A model generated the notes under the pieces. That model did not search any database. It had not been told where the DNA came from and saw nothing but the letters and a program-made list of their open reading frames with translations. Of a stretch of 64,000 bases of DNA, positions 19,318 to 28,601 are shown one piece after another. The DNA comes from JABFSA01 sp963827515. GTDB lineage: Bacteria; Acidobacteriota; Vicinamibacteria; Vicinamibacterales; UBA2999. The stretch's first letter is position 1, and each line of letters opens with the position of its first letter. The stretch is from contig CAWHBF010000029.1 in NCBI GenBank assembly GCA_963827515.1, positions 62,001 through 126,000 on the forward strand, given 5' to 3'. The position numbers were made by a program, and so were the translations under genes.

Positions 19318-21330
19318 CTAGCCGAGGGCGAGGGAGAGGGCTGGGGACGTCTCGAGGAACTCGAGACCGATCTGGTACTGGGTCCCGTCGTCGGTGGGGC
19401 TATCGACCTGCTTCATGTGGCGAACCCGCGCCGTGAGCGTGAACTCACGCCCTTCGAGCGTCAGTTTCACCGTCTGGGTGGAATCGACGGCTACAGGAAC
19501 TGGCGATGCGATGAGGGCGCCGGTGCCGCTGACATTTACCACCCGGGCCCGTCTGTTCACGTCGAGGGTTCCCCACAACGAGCCCACGACCTCGAGCCGA
19601 ATCTGCTCCCGCCGATCGCCAAGTGCTTTCATACCGTCTGGCACCCGTTCACTGACGCGATTCCTGAGTATCGCGAAGGGCGTCCTCGCGCGCCTGCTGC
19701 GCGAGCGCTCCCCCCCTGGCTGGCCAGGCTCGCGAGTCGCAAACCCAACGGACACCCTGACCGACGACTCGAGGTCGTCGACTTCCTGAAGCGCTCGCCT
19801 CAGACGAGCCGTCACGGCCCGTGCTTCGCCGCCGGGGGTGTTGTGCAGCAGCATGCCAATTTCCCCCTCGCCCAGCCTCCCGACGATATCCGTGGGACGC
19901 ACCTGCTCCCGTAGCCGCCCAATCCGGGTCTGCGTGACCCCCGGCCGCAGAACGCTGTCGCTGAATGACAACACGACAGCCGTGACCGGTACGCCACCTT
20001 CGACGGCCCGAGACGCGAACTGCTCGAGATCCTGGTCGTACGTCCGGGGTGCTGCCCGGCGCTCCCCTGGATCCTTCGACTGACGCACGAGTCGCCGTGC
20101 CCACGACTCGAACAGGTCCGCGGCGGCGTGCGCCACCCGATGCTCATGCCGTGTCACGCGACGAGCGACGGACCATTCCGCGACCAGCACCATCGTGTAG
20201 TCCTGCGGCAGACGGCGCACAATCGTGAGATGGCGCCCGTCTGACGCGTCCCCGGCCTCGGCGGGGGTGGGAGCCGAGCCAACGCTGAGCAGGGAAACGC
20301 TGGCCGCGGAGGAGATCGTGAGCGCGGCGAATGACATGCCGAGCGCGCGCTCGACCTCATCGAGCGCACGACGCGCCTGCCCATCGGTCGGCTGGCCATC
20401 GTCGAGCAGGTGCCTGGCCATCGACGCGACGACGCGGGACGTCGAGGCCCCGCTGGCGCGCCCGATGGACTGTTCCAGGAGGGCAAGGTAGCGACCGAGA
20501 CGTGGCAGGTCACTCGACGCGATGGCGCCGCACACGACGATCACCCATGCGCCCGCCGTCTCCGCCAGCCGCATCATGACCAGGTCCTGGTCGTTGGAGA
20601 ACCCAAGACGCTCGACGTCCAGCCGGGAGATCCGGCTGATACGCGTACCGTCCGGTAGCGACGTCCGCTGGATGGCCGTCGGGCTCTTCGCCAAATCGAC
20701 ACCCGCCAGCGATACTTCCCGGACGAATTCACCGCGAGCCGTCTCGATGTAGCCATAGACCTCGAGGTCGTGCCAAATCGCGAGGGCCTCGCCAAACGCC
20801 GTGACAATCTCCCTATCGGACCGGTGCGTCTTCGAGTCGTCCAGAAGACGGCAGAGCGACGAAAGCCGGTCAAGGTCGCCTTCCTCGGAGGATGGGCTGG
20901 CCAGGTGCGCTTCAATGGCGTTGGACAGCCAAAATCCCATGAGTTCCAATGCGCCGCGGGCCCGCTCGGCCGACACGCTGTCGGCGCGTTGCTGGGCGAG
21001 GATCAGGGCGCCCTCGACGACACGACCCACGGTCAAGGGTACGCAGACCAGCTGCACCGAATCGATACTCAAGGCCTGCCTGGTGCCAGTCTGGAGCATG
21101 GTCGTCAGCGCCAAGCGGAGGGCGGGCGCCCCGGCGGCGAGTAGACCAGGAACGTTGGCCGAAATCGGGGGGGGCGTGGGCGTGAGCAGCGGGGCCTGCT
21201 TGTCGTCGACGATCTCGAGGTCGATGTTCAGCCGTCGACGCAACGCCAACAGCCACTCCCAGGACCGATGCCGAACGGCGGCGGGGAACTGGGAGCGGTC
21301 AGTCGAGGGCGACACTTGCATCGTGGACAT
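19318..21330 (-). CDS. Degenerate GGDEF plus C-terminal PilZ protein, probable c-di-GMP effector
   Basis: 670 residues, frame intact. The first 450 residues are not recognised with certainty; two stretches (about 60-140 and 180-300) look like GAF-type sensory folds. Around residues 450-545 the sequence follows a GGDEF domain, but the active-site loop is GEGEI instead of GGDEF. The inhibitory-site motif RxxD (RPTD) is kept exactly five residues before it. Residues 560-660 form a PilZ domain with RREQIR and NVSGTG, both binding motifs intact. So it probably binds c-di-GMP at up to two sites without making it. It has its own sigma-54-like promoter and lies just upstream of the PilZ-activator-EPS operon, suggesting a regulator of that locus. 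Confidence 0.75.
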   Translation of the reverse strand: MSTMQVSPSTDRSQFPAAVRHRSWEWLLALRRRLNIDLEIVDDKQAPLLTPTPPPISANVPGLLAAGAPALRLALTTMLQTGTRQALSIDSVQLVCVPLTVGRVVEGALILAQQRADSVSAERARGALELMGFWLSNAIEAHLASPSSEEGDLDRLSSLCRLLDDSKTHRSDREIVTAFGEALAIWHDLEVYGYIETARGEFVREVSLAGVDLAKSPTAIQRTSLPDGTRISRISRLDVERLGFSNDQDLVMMRLAETAGAWVIVVCGAIASSDLPRLGRYLALLEQSIGRASGASTSRVVASMARHLLDDGQPTDGQARRALDEVERALGMSFAALTISSAASVSLLSVGSAPTPAEAGDASDGRHLTIVRRLPQDYTMVLVAEWSVARRVTRHEHRVAHAAADLFESWARRLVRQSKDPGERRAAPRTYDQDLEQFASRAVEGGVPVTAVVLSFSDSVLRPGVTQTRIGRLREQVRPTDIVGRLGEGEIGMLLHNTPGGEARAVTARLRRALQEVDDLESSVRVSVGFATREPGQPGGERSRSRRARTPFAILRNRVSERVPDGMKALGDRREQIRLEVVGSLWGTLDVNRRARVVNVSGTGALIASPVPVAVDSTQTVKLTLEGREFTLTARVRHMKQVDSPTDDGTQYQIGLEFLETSPALSLALG

Positions 21331-21380
21331 GGCGTTTCGGAGGAGCCGGAGAACTCAAGCAGCCGCCCGCAGCGTTCGGG

Positions 21381-21396
21381 TGCAAGCCGGTAGCCA
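21381..21396 (-). promoter_or_regulatory. Candidate sigma-54 promoter before the GGDEF-PilZ gene
   Basis: The minus strand reads TGGCTACCGGCTTGCA, again TGGC and TTGC with seven bases between. The start would be near 21370, about 40 bases before the ATG at 21330. It lies in the 224-base gap after the TPR membrane protein gene. Confidence 0.5.
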
Positions 21397-21554
21397 TGCC
21401 ACCCGGTGCGCCGTGCTAACTCGCAAGAGCAATATTTGTGACTGAAATGCAACTTCCAAGATATAGACAACCTTCGTCAGTAGGCAGATTTCTGAAGACA
21501 AAAGGCGCCTGAATCACGGATTTCGATCTCGGCCCGCTGTGTGTTTGACCAGGA

Positions 21555-23329
21555 CTAGTTCACGGTCCTCTTAGCGTCCTCCGGCATGCACCGTTCTGAG
21601 ACGAAAGCGGTGGCCAGACGTCTGAACTCTGCGCAGATGGCGGTCGTTTCCTCCGAATTGAGGGTTCCATCCACGAAGGCCAGCAATTGGCGCCCCTGAG
21701 GGTCGGAGGGGTTGCGCTCAAGGGTCCGCAGGAAGTATTCGCGTCCCTCGGCTGGGCGGTTGCGCAAGAGCGACAGCAGACCCATCCCTGTAGTGGCCTG
21801 CGGTGACAGCGGACTCACTGCCTCGAGTTGCTCGAACGCGGCGACCGCTTCATCCAGTCGTCCTGTGCCGATCAGGCAGGCGGCAAGCTTGGTGTACCCG
21901 AACTCGTCCCGAGGGCGAAGCGCGATGGCCCTCCGGGTACTCTGTGACCGCCTCGTCACACCGGCCGGAGGTCCGGAGCGCCTCGCCTAGAAGCAGTCGG
22001 GGCATCCAATGATCCGGCGACATGCTCACGGCCTCAGCCGACAACCTCACCGGATCGGACCAGACCTCGTTGCGAACGATCGTCCGTGCGCCCAGTTGGA
22101 CCGCGAACAGCATCGACAGCCCGCAGAGCAGCCATCGCCATACCGGGGCCCGAGCGTCGAGCCGGTGCCACAGCATCCCGAAAGCCGAGCCCACGGCCAG
22201 AAATACGCCGATGCTGGCCCCGTATGCACGATGCTCCGCCATCGGTTCGCCGCGGCCGAGTGCGAAGAGCACGCTCGACGGGATAAGCAAGAGGAAGAAC
22301 CAGAAGCAACCGAGTGCCACGACACTGTGCACACGCCCTGAGCCGCCACGCGCCCACCAGGAGCGCGACGAGCCCGACCACGGCTGCGAGCGCCCCGGGG
22401 GCAAACGGATTCTCGATCGCGGGAATCTCGTGAAAAATCGTCTGGTTCTGCGGGACTATCACAAGCGACAGATACCGCCAAAACACATCGAACGCCACGA
22501 GCGTGAACCGCCAGTCGCCCGGAAACTGACCGGGATACTCGACCTCGGTCAATACAGCGACCCGCACGACCCCGGCTAGCAGCGCCATGGAGAGAAGCGG
22601 CAGGTGAAGCGTCAACAATCGCCTGCGCTTTTGTTCTAAGTCTCCGTCGAGCACGAATTGGTCGTAGCAGAGGAGCACGAACCCGAGCATGACCCCCGTC
22701 TCTTTCGCCAGGAGCGAGAAGACCCACAGACCGATCGTCGCGAGCCACCACTGGGTACCTCCATGGACCATCCAGTACCTCGCGGATAGAAACGCGAGCA
22801 GGAAAAACGCGACGTACAGCACCTCGGATCGGCCACTGATATAGCCAACCGCTTGCGTCATGAGCGGATGCGCCGCGAAAAGGGTCGCCGTCGCTGTCGC
22901 GATGACGACCGAGGACGCGGTCGCCGGGAGAAACTGCCCCCGTTGCCGGCGTCTATCCTCCGCGACCAGCCATGCGACGTAGACGACCAGCCCAACATTG
23001 AGCATGTGCAGCAGCACGCTCGTGAGATGAAAGCCAAACGGCTGTCGGCCCCACATGGCGGCATCCACTGCGTAGGACAGGTTGACCAGCGGCCGCGTCA
23101 TATAGGGGTACACGATGCCGGGCAGATCCTGCAGGTTCAGGATAGAAGTGTTTTCGACAATCAGGCGATAGTCGTCGTAGACAAATGGGTTTCGCAACGC
23201 GTTCAGGTACAGGAGTCCCGCGAACAGCGCCACAAAGCAGGCGATGACCGGGAGGGGCGCAGACGAGCCGCGCGCTGGTTGTGACACGCGAGACCCCGAA
23301 GCCCGCATCGAGGAGAGTCGCGTGCTCAC
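21555..23329 (-). CDS. TMTC-like membrane glycosyltransferase with C-terminal TPRs, frame broken twice
   Basis: About 590 residues in three joined frames. The GT-C part has about ten membrane segments with the lumenal motif NPFVYDDYRLIVENTS (acidic pair near residue 50), TRPLVNLSYAVDAAMWG and HLTSVLLHMLNVGLVVYV, as in TMTC/DUF1736 proteins. The C-terminus carries tetratricopeptide repeats (DEFGYTKLAACLIGTGRLDEAVAAFEQL, then a further unit ending near 21600). TMTC proteins are O-mannosyltransferases in animals; bacterial relatives are presumed to glycosylate exported proteins from a polyprenyl-phosphate sugar. Frames change near 22335 and 21935. Its start overlaps the GT2 gene stop by ATGA. 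Confidence 0.75.
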
Positions 23330-24438
23330 GCCGCCGGATCCGGCCCGTAGCAGCCGCTCAAATAGTCACGAACCCCGCGAGTGGTGGCTGCGAGCCTGGC
23401 CGGAAGTGAGCCGGCATCCGCCGTCAACGCGTGCGCCAGATTGAGCGCCGCCACCCACGACAGGCGCAAGGCCCTGGCGCCCTGACCCTCCCCTGCTTCA
23501 CGGTGACTGGCCAGGAGCAGATGATTCCGCGCGCCGAAATACCATCGACGCGAGGAAGCCGGCCCGATCGACCGCCCGCCTTCGTGATACGCCACGGCGC
23601 TGTTCACGAGGATCGTGGAAAACCCAGCGGCTTCCGCCCTGCGGCAGAAGTCCAGGTCCTCGAAGCCGAAGAAGTAGCGCTCGTCCAGGAATCCAATGGT
23701 GTCAAGGACCTTACGGGTCACCAGCATCAGGCAGCCGCTGACGGCGTCCACCTTGCGCGATTCCGGTGACGCGTCGATTGCTTTCGTTCCCACACCCAGC
23801 ACGCGCATGCGACCTGATCGGCGGTTGTAGCTGATGCCTGCCGAGGCCACGCGATCTGGGCGCGCACGAGACAGTACCAGCGGACCCGCTATACCTGCAC
23901 CCGTGTGGCTGCTCAGCGTCGACTCGAGCCGCTCGAGACAGTGAGGTGACACGACGATGTCGCTGTTGGCAAGAAGGACCACGTCCGCGCCTGCCTCCAG
24001 TGCTGCTCGAGCGCCCACGTTCATCCCACCGGAGAAGCCGAGATTGCGGCCGGTGTGAAGATACGTCAACTGGGGACTCGGGACTGGGGACTCGGTACGC
24101 GGGGCTCGGGACTCGGGGTTCTGGGCTAGAGCGATTTGCATTTCGCCGTAGAGGCAGGCTTCAGCCGTGCGCGTGTCCGCGGAGGCTAAAGCCTCCGCTC
24201 TACGTCGAATTGAAAAGTGGTCTAGGGGCGGCGAAAAGTGTGCACGGCACTCGTCGGCCACGTCGTTGTCCACGACGATGACGTGATCTGGTGGCCTATC
24301 TGAGGCGATCAGGGACGACACAGCGAGGTAGGTGTCCTCAGCCGTGCGATGGTTCAGCACGACCACCGCCATACGCCGTTGCGGCGTGTGCTCGAGCGGC
24401 ACGTCCGCGACGAGTGATCCCGCGCTGCGCGCCGTCAT
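23326..24438 (-). CDS. GT2 rhamnosyltransferase-like protein with an in-frame repeat insertion
   Basis: 370 residues. GT2 landmarks are MAVVVLNHRTAEDTYLAVSSL, VIVVDNDV, GRNLGFSGGMNVGARAALEAGADVVLLANSDIVV (the DxD-type site is NSD) and the acceptor segment YFFGFEDLDFCRRAEAAGF, the pattern of cell-wall rhamnosyltransferases. Between VVDNDVADECRAHF and LTYLHTGRNLGF about 55 extra residues are encoded by a palindromic repeat and a GGGACTCGG-type short repeat (24068-24225), with no frame break. This is probably a surface loop that may or may not harm function. It overlaps the TMTC-like gene by ATGA and follows the GT87 gene by 25 bases. Confidence 0.85.
   Translation of the reverse strand: MTARSAGSLVADVPLEHTPQRRMAVVVLNHRTAEDTYLAVSSLIASDRPPDHVIVVDNDVADECRAHFSPPLDHFSIRRRAEALASADTRTAEACLYGEMQIALAQNPESRAPRTESPVPSPQLTYLHTGRNLGFSGGMNVGARAALEAGADVVLLANSDIVVSPHCLERLESTLSSHTGAGIAGPLVLSRARPDRVASAGISYNRRSGRMRVLGVGTKAIDASPESRKVDAVSGCLMLVTRKVLDTIGFLDERYFFGFEDLDFCRRAEAAGFSTILVNSAVAYHEGGRSIGPASSRRWYFGARNHLLLASHREAGEGQGARALRLSWVAALNLAHALTADAGSLPARLAATTRGVRDYLSGCYGPDPAA
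24125..24225. repeat. Dispersed palindromic repeat, type A copy 2, inside a coding sequence
   Basis: Ends CTAGAG and GGTCTAG form imperfect outer arms; inside are GCCGTAGAGG and GCTCTACGTC arms and the hairpin GGAGGCTAAAGCCTCC. It matches the repeat at 19231-19315. A run of GGGACTCGG-like units (24068-24118) abuts it. Together they are translated as part of the GT2 protein at 23326-24438. Confidence 0.85.
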
Positions 24439-24463
24439 GGTGCCTCGTATTCTAGGCCACGCG

Positions 24464-25690
24464 TCAGTCCCGCTGGCCGGCTAAGACGGATCGGAGAACT
24501 TCGACGACCCCTGGCGCTGAATGTGACCACCCCGCAGTTCGGAGTACCGCCACCAACAGCGCTGCGCCGCCCCAGAAGTAGGAGGAGGCGATGGTCATCG
24601 TTGCCCAAGCCGACGGCTGACCCATCGCAAGGAGTGGGTACGGAAAGAGAAGCGCCAAGCGAGCCCACAGCCCACCACCAGGATCGCGGTGCGACTGCTG
24701 CGACGCTTGCGAGTCGGGCCGGCGGCCAAAGGCAGATAGTAGACCCATCCCGACGGGGTCACGAGGAGCATGCACAGCAACACAGCCGCCATATCGAGGT
24801 CATCATATCTGAGCGCTCCTCAACCTCCACCACACGCCACAGGCAAGGAGAGCCGATACTGCAAGCCAGAGCGGGACAATCAGATCTGGCGTCACGACCA
24901 CCGGCTCGTAATCGCCGAAGCGAGGCGCGAGGGCTCGTGTGAACAAGCCCAACACTGACATATTGAGACCCTGACCCTGCCATGTCTGCCCTTGGAGCGC
25001 CATGAACCAGGAGCGAAACGCTCCGGGGCCGCACACAGCAAGGCCCACCGACACCGCCGTGCCCACGCCGACCAGGTACCAGCCGACAGCGGTCCAACGG
25101 CGGCGCCAGCACAGGTATGGCAACGTGGCCAGGAGGAACAGCTTGATGCTGGCGGCCGCGCCAAGGATGAAGGCGGCGCGACGGTAGTGCTGCTGGCGCC
25201 AGGCAACCCATGCCCAGGTCACGGCATACGCCATCACCCACGATTGATTCGCATAGCGGACGTTGAGGTAGCCCGCGGGGGACGCGAACAGCAGCGCGAA
25301 AAGAGCCAGCGGCCATCCCTGCGGCAGCGCCTTTCGCCAGAGGATCACGCAGCCGGCCATGGCAGCCGCAGAAATCAGCCACCAGGCAATCAGGGCGTCC
25401 CTGACGGAGAGCCACGCGAGAGGCGCCATCAGGACAACCTGCTGCGGTGGATTCATGTTGCGCCACCCACGCCCACTGACCGGCGTGAAATAGATGTCGC
25501 GCCCTTCCCGCAACGCGCGAGCCGATTCGTGCCACACGACGAAGTCGCTGTAGAGCCCTGACGTCAGCGCGACCCAGATGACAACTCCGGATGAGAGTGC
25601 CCCGATGATGAGGAGCGGGACGACAGGCACAAGCGTGGGGGTCGCCCTTGCGCGGCCCGGCCGGTCAGCGATTTGCTGGATGTCGGACAT
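24464..25690 (-). CDS. GT87-family (DUF2029) membrane mannosyltransferase-like protein
   Basis: About 400 residues. The first 295 residues are intact: a first membrane segment (VPVVPLLIIGALSSGVVIWVAL), the GT87 lumenal motif YSDFVVWHESARALREGRDIYF, MNPPQQVVLMAPLAWL, and the conserved SIKLFLLATLPYL. A frame shift near 24800 and another near 24740 move the end (LLVTPSGWVYYLPLA, then a last membrane helix and AGQRD) to other frames. GT87 enzymes are polyprenyl-phosphate-mannose-dependent transferases acting outside the cytoplasmic membrane. It is the first gene of a GT87-GT2-TMTC unit. A deletion remnant of this gene occurs at 29107-29260. Confidence 0.8.
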
Positions 25691-25826
25691 GGCCCTCCAG
25701 GGAAAGTTACCTCCCGAGCTTCAAAACATGCTGAAGCCTGGTCCAGCGGGCTGCGCGCCTCGGCGGGCTACTCGTGAGGCCTTAGCCCTGATGTGACAGA
25801 AACACGGCTTGTACGTAGTGTCCGGC

Positions 25827-25934
25827 TTCAGCCGGACTCAGCGAATCCGGCGGAATTCCTCGCGGGGCGCCAACCAGGCTCGCTGTTCGGTGATCTCACC
25901 ACGGGTGAGGCAAGGATACGTCAGACTCGAGCAT
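25827..25934. repeat. 108-bp direct repeat, left copy
   Basis: A perfect 108-base match to 26983-27090 in the same orientation, beginning TTCAGCCGGACTCAGCG and ending AGACTCGAGCAT. The left copy covers the last codons and stop of the transposase gene. Just before it the sequence TTGTACGTAGTGTCCGG matches the arm of the palindromic repeat at 51834-51913. Confidence 0.95.
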
Positions 25935-26961
25935 GGGTGGCGGTGTGGCTGAGCTGACGGGAAGCTTTTTTCAGCACGTTTGCGGCAACTCCGAGCCGGT
26001 GAGCGCAGTGTAGGTGAGGCGCTTGATTGAGAATGCCCTTGAGCGCGAGCGCGAAACGCATGGCGTCAGATCCTTTGCGGTTGTTGAAGCGGAACGCTTG
26101 TTCGTCAAGGTAGCGGAACAGATGGAACGGTTCGACCGACACGTAGGTGCCCTTGAGGGCACGCTTCAGGAGACTCCAGAAGTTCTCCAGCCCGTTGGTG
26201 TGGACCTGCCCGTCCGCGTACGCTTCGGCGTGGTCAATGACGCTGTGGATGTAGCCGCGTGCGGCCATGCGGTCGTAGGAGTGGAGCGCGTCGGTGTAGA
26301 GCGTCGCGCCGGCTTCGACGTTCTCGGTGACGATGCTGCTCAAGCTGATGCTTCTTCCGGTTCGCTGATGACCTCGAGTGCGGACTCTGGCTGCCCGTCT
26401 CGCCGTGCCGCTCGAGCAGGCCCATGACGGCGACCTTGCCGATCATCGAACGGCTCTGCGAGATGCCGAGGCGCTTGCGCTTGGCCGCGTGCATGTTGCG
26501 CGCTTTGCCGCCGATGAAGGTTTCGTCGGCTTCGACGTCGCCGCCAATCTTGCCGCCAGTGCTCGGCCTGAAGGGCGAGACGCAGACGCGACAGCATGAA
26601 CCATGCGGTCTTTTGGGTGACGCCGAGCGCGCGGGCCAGTTCGTAGCTGCTGATGCCGTTCTTGCAGTTGGTGACGCAGCCAGAGCGCGGGCAGCCACTT
26701 CTCAAGGCCGATCGCGGAATCCTCGAAGATGGTTCCGACCTTCAGGGAGAACTGCGCTCTGGGGTGCTTCTCGTAGCACTTCCAACGGCGCTGCGTTCTC
26801 CAGGTAGGTGACGTTCTCGGATCCGCAAGTGCGGGCAGCTCACGACGCCATCGGGCCAACGGATTTCGATCGACGGCCCGGTGGCAATTCGCGTAGTGCG
26901 AGAAGAACAGGATCGCTTGCTGGAGAGTCTTTGGTTCGCGTGGTTGCCATGAACGAATCAT
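25921..26961 (-). CDS. IS1595-family (ISXO2-like) transposase, frame-broken
   Basis: About 345 residues in joined frames starting MIRSWQPREPKTLQQAI. An N-terminal zinc-ribbon region (SCPH, then WKCYEKHPRAQFSLKVGTIFEDSAIGLEKWLPAL) precedes the DDE/N-type catalytic domain: GGDVEADETFIGGKARNMH with the first Asp, LYTDALHSYDRM with the second, and TNGLENFWSLLKRALKGTYVSV with the Asn/Glu. These are the hallmarks of ISXO2-type transposases. Shifts occur near 26830, 26690, 26590 and 26345. The last residues (HARV) and the stop lie within the 108-base direct repeat. Whether it is functional depends on whether the shifts are real. Confidence 0.9.
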
Positions 26962-26982
26962 GGCAGAATCCTAATGGTTAGG

Positions 26983-27090
26983 TTCAGCCGGACTCAGCGA
27001 ATCCGGCGGAATTCCTCGCGGGGCGCCAACCAGGCTCGCTGTTCGGTGATCTCACCACGGGTGAGGCAAGGATACGTCAGACTCGAGCAT
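26983..27090. repeat. 108-bp direct repeat, right copy
   Basis: Identical to 25827-25934. It follows 21 bases after the transposase start codon side (minus strand), and its right edge joins directly to the truncated spermidine-synthase-like coding sequence at 27091. Confidence 0.95.
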
Positions 27091-27473
27091 CCGTTCTCGT
27101 GGAGATTGCTGCACTCAGCCCCGTGACGCTCGCGTTGACACCATACGGCATCATCGTCCGCACGCTGACAGTGGTTTTGTTTACGGGTCCCCTGTCGCTG
27201 CTGCTCGGCTGCTGCTTCCCCGTGGGGATGCGCCTGGTCAGCAGGCGCTCGGAACAGGCCACTGCCTGGATGTGGGGCGTCAACGGCGCGTGCGGTGTGC
27301 TCGCCTCGATCGCGTCGGTCGCGATCTCCATGTCGATCGGTATCAACGCGAGCCTGTTGATCGCGGCGGTCCTGTATGCGCTTCTGGCTGTTCCGGCCGG
27401 CTTTCTGGCATCAGCTCATGGTCGAGCAGAGATTCGCAGAGGCGTTGGAGAAACGCCGGGCCTTATGCCTTGA
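27091..27473 (+). pseudogene. 3' end of a spermidine-synthase-like membrane protein gene
   Basis: The plus strand reads ASVLVEIAALSPVTLALTPYGI from the repeat border onward and stops at 27473 (about 127 residues). It contains membrane segments TLTVVLFTGPLSLLLGCCFPVGM and the motif WGVNGACGVLASIASVAISM, which match the C-terminal integral-membrane part of fused spermidine synthase-like proteins. The N-terminal part and the synthase domain are absent, cut off at the 108-base repeat of the IS1595 element. It is therefore probably a dead fragment, although an internal GTG at 27099 could start a short product. Confidence 0.7.
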
Positions 27474-27839
27474 TTGTGGCTGTGTGGCGACGAACAGACC
27501 CCTGCGAGAGAATCGGCCGTTTATTTCTTGCCTCGGAGAGGAGCCGGTCGGTGCTCTGTACTGCGGTGTCCTCCTCGGCAGTGATGCGAGGCATGACACG
27601 TTTTCGTGCGCAGGCAACTCCGGCGGGGTGCATAGCGCTTACAGCCGTCGCCGCCGTCACTGACCATTCCTTCGCACGGAAAGCCCGCAAGTGCCGAGTC
27701 GAGTTTGGCTGGGCTGGACTGGATCGCCTATCCGGCTGTCTCATTTCACACGTCAATAACTCCACGACAGATGTGCGTCGCGGCTGCTATTCGGTGGGCT
27801 CGCCGTCCGGACCTGTGGTAGACATGACGGACCTCTCAG
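27474..27839. other. 366-base stretch without a recognisable gene
   Basis: Short overlapping open frames exist on both strands but none shows a conserved motif or a ribosome site. It lies between the truncated membrane gene and an intact GT2 gene and may be decayed DNA associated with the insertion element. Confidence 0.5.
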
Positions 27840-27845
27840 GTGATC

Positions 27846-28601
27846 ATGCGTGAAGTGACTGCCGCATCACTCCAGGCGCTCGTTGTGATGCCCACGTACA
27901 ACGAGATCGGCAACCTGGAGTCGATTGTGAGGAAGATCGTCGAGCGGCCCGGCTTCGGCGTGCTGGTCGTCGACGATGAGTCCCCCGATGGAACCGGTGA
28001 CGTCGCTGATCGCCTGGCGAGCGAGTTCGCTGGTGTCGTACAGGTGCTGCATCGGCGGAACAACTTCGGACTTGGCAGTGCGTATCGAGACGGGCTGCAG
28101 CATGCCCTCCAGCAGGGCGTTCCGTTCATCTTTCAGATGGATGCAGACTGGTCACATGACCCCGCATATCTTGGCGATATGCTCGACGCCGCGCGCGAGC
28201 ACGAGCTGGTCATCGGGTCGCGATACATCAACGGCGTCAGCGTGGTCAACTGGCCCCTTCGGCGCCTTATCTTGAGCACGTGTGCCAATCGCTACGTGCG
28301 TGCCGTCGCCGGTCTTGGACCGCAGGACTGCACGAGCGGCTTTCGCTGCTGGCGCCGAGAGGCGCTGCAGCGGATTCGTCTCGCCGATTGCGGCTCCCAG
28401 GGCTACTCGTTTCTCATCGAGCTGCTGTTTGCCGCTGACATGAGCGGGTGCCGGATTTCAGAAGTCCCGATTATCTTTGTCGAACGTCGAGCGGGAGCCT
28501 CGAAGCTTTCGTCGCGCGTCCTGCTCGAATCCTTGCTCACACCGTGGCGGCTCCTCGGCAGGCGCTTGTTGCCGGGGAGCACACGTGGTGCCCGTCGCTG
28601 A
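27846..28601 (+). CDS. Polyprenol-phosphate mannose synthase-like GT2
   Basis: About 251 residues, intact (a GTG at 27840 would add two). The DPM1-type pattern is clear: ALVVMPTYNEIGNLESIVRKI, VLVVDDESPDGTGDVADRL, the catalytic FQMDADWSHDPAYL, LVIGSRYINGVSVVNW, the CTSGFRCWRREALQ acceptor loop and SEVPIIFVERRAGASKLS. No C-terminal membrane helices follow, so it is the short soluble DPM form. It makes polyprenyl-phosphate mannose (or a similar sugar) in the cytoplasm, the donor for the GT-C enzymes nearby. It is the first intact gene after the IS-disturbed zone. Confidence 0.9.
   Translation: MREVTAASLQALVVMPTYNEIGNLESIVRKIVERPGFGVLVVDDESPDGTGDVADRLASEFAGVVQVLHRRNNFGLGSAYRDGLQHALQQGVPFIFQMDADWSHDPAYLGDMLDAAREHELVIGSRYINGVSVVNWPLRRLILSTCANRYVRAVAGLGPQDCTSGFRCWRREALQRIRLADCGSQGYSFLIELLFAADMSGCRISEVPIIFVERRAGASKLSSRVLLESLLTPWRLLGRRLLPGSTRGARR

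Larger units (their letters stand above)
25827..27090 (-). mobile_element. IS1595-family element bracketed by a 108-bp direct repeat
   Basis: The unit comprises an ISXO2-like transposase gene and the two repeat copies; the offset between copies is 1156 bases. Short terminal inverted repeats and the 8-base target duplication expected for IS1595 elements were not found at these borders, so the true ends are unknown. The right border cuts a spermidine-synthase-like gene. A tandem insertion followed by recombination, or mobilisation of a larger unit, would explain the long direct repeat; an assembly duplication is also possible. Confidence 0.7.

Noticed and set aside
25827..27090. 108-bp repeat as a target-site duplication
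   Set aside because: IS1595-family elements make short duplications of about 8 bases, and the left copy contains the transposase stop, so it is part of the element or of an older duplication.
27474..27839. Small open frames on both strands as genes
   Set aside because: None has a conserved motif, a ribosome site or codon use distinct from chance.
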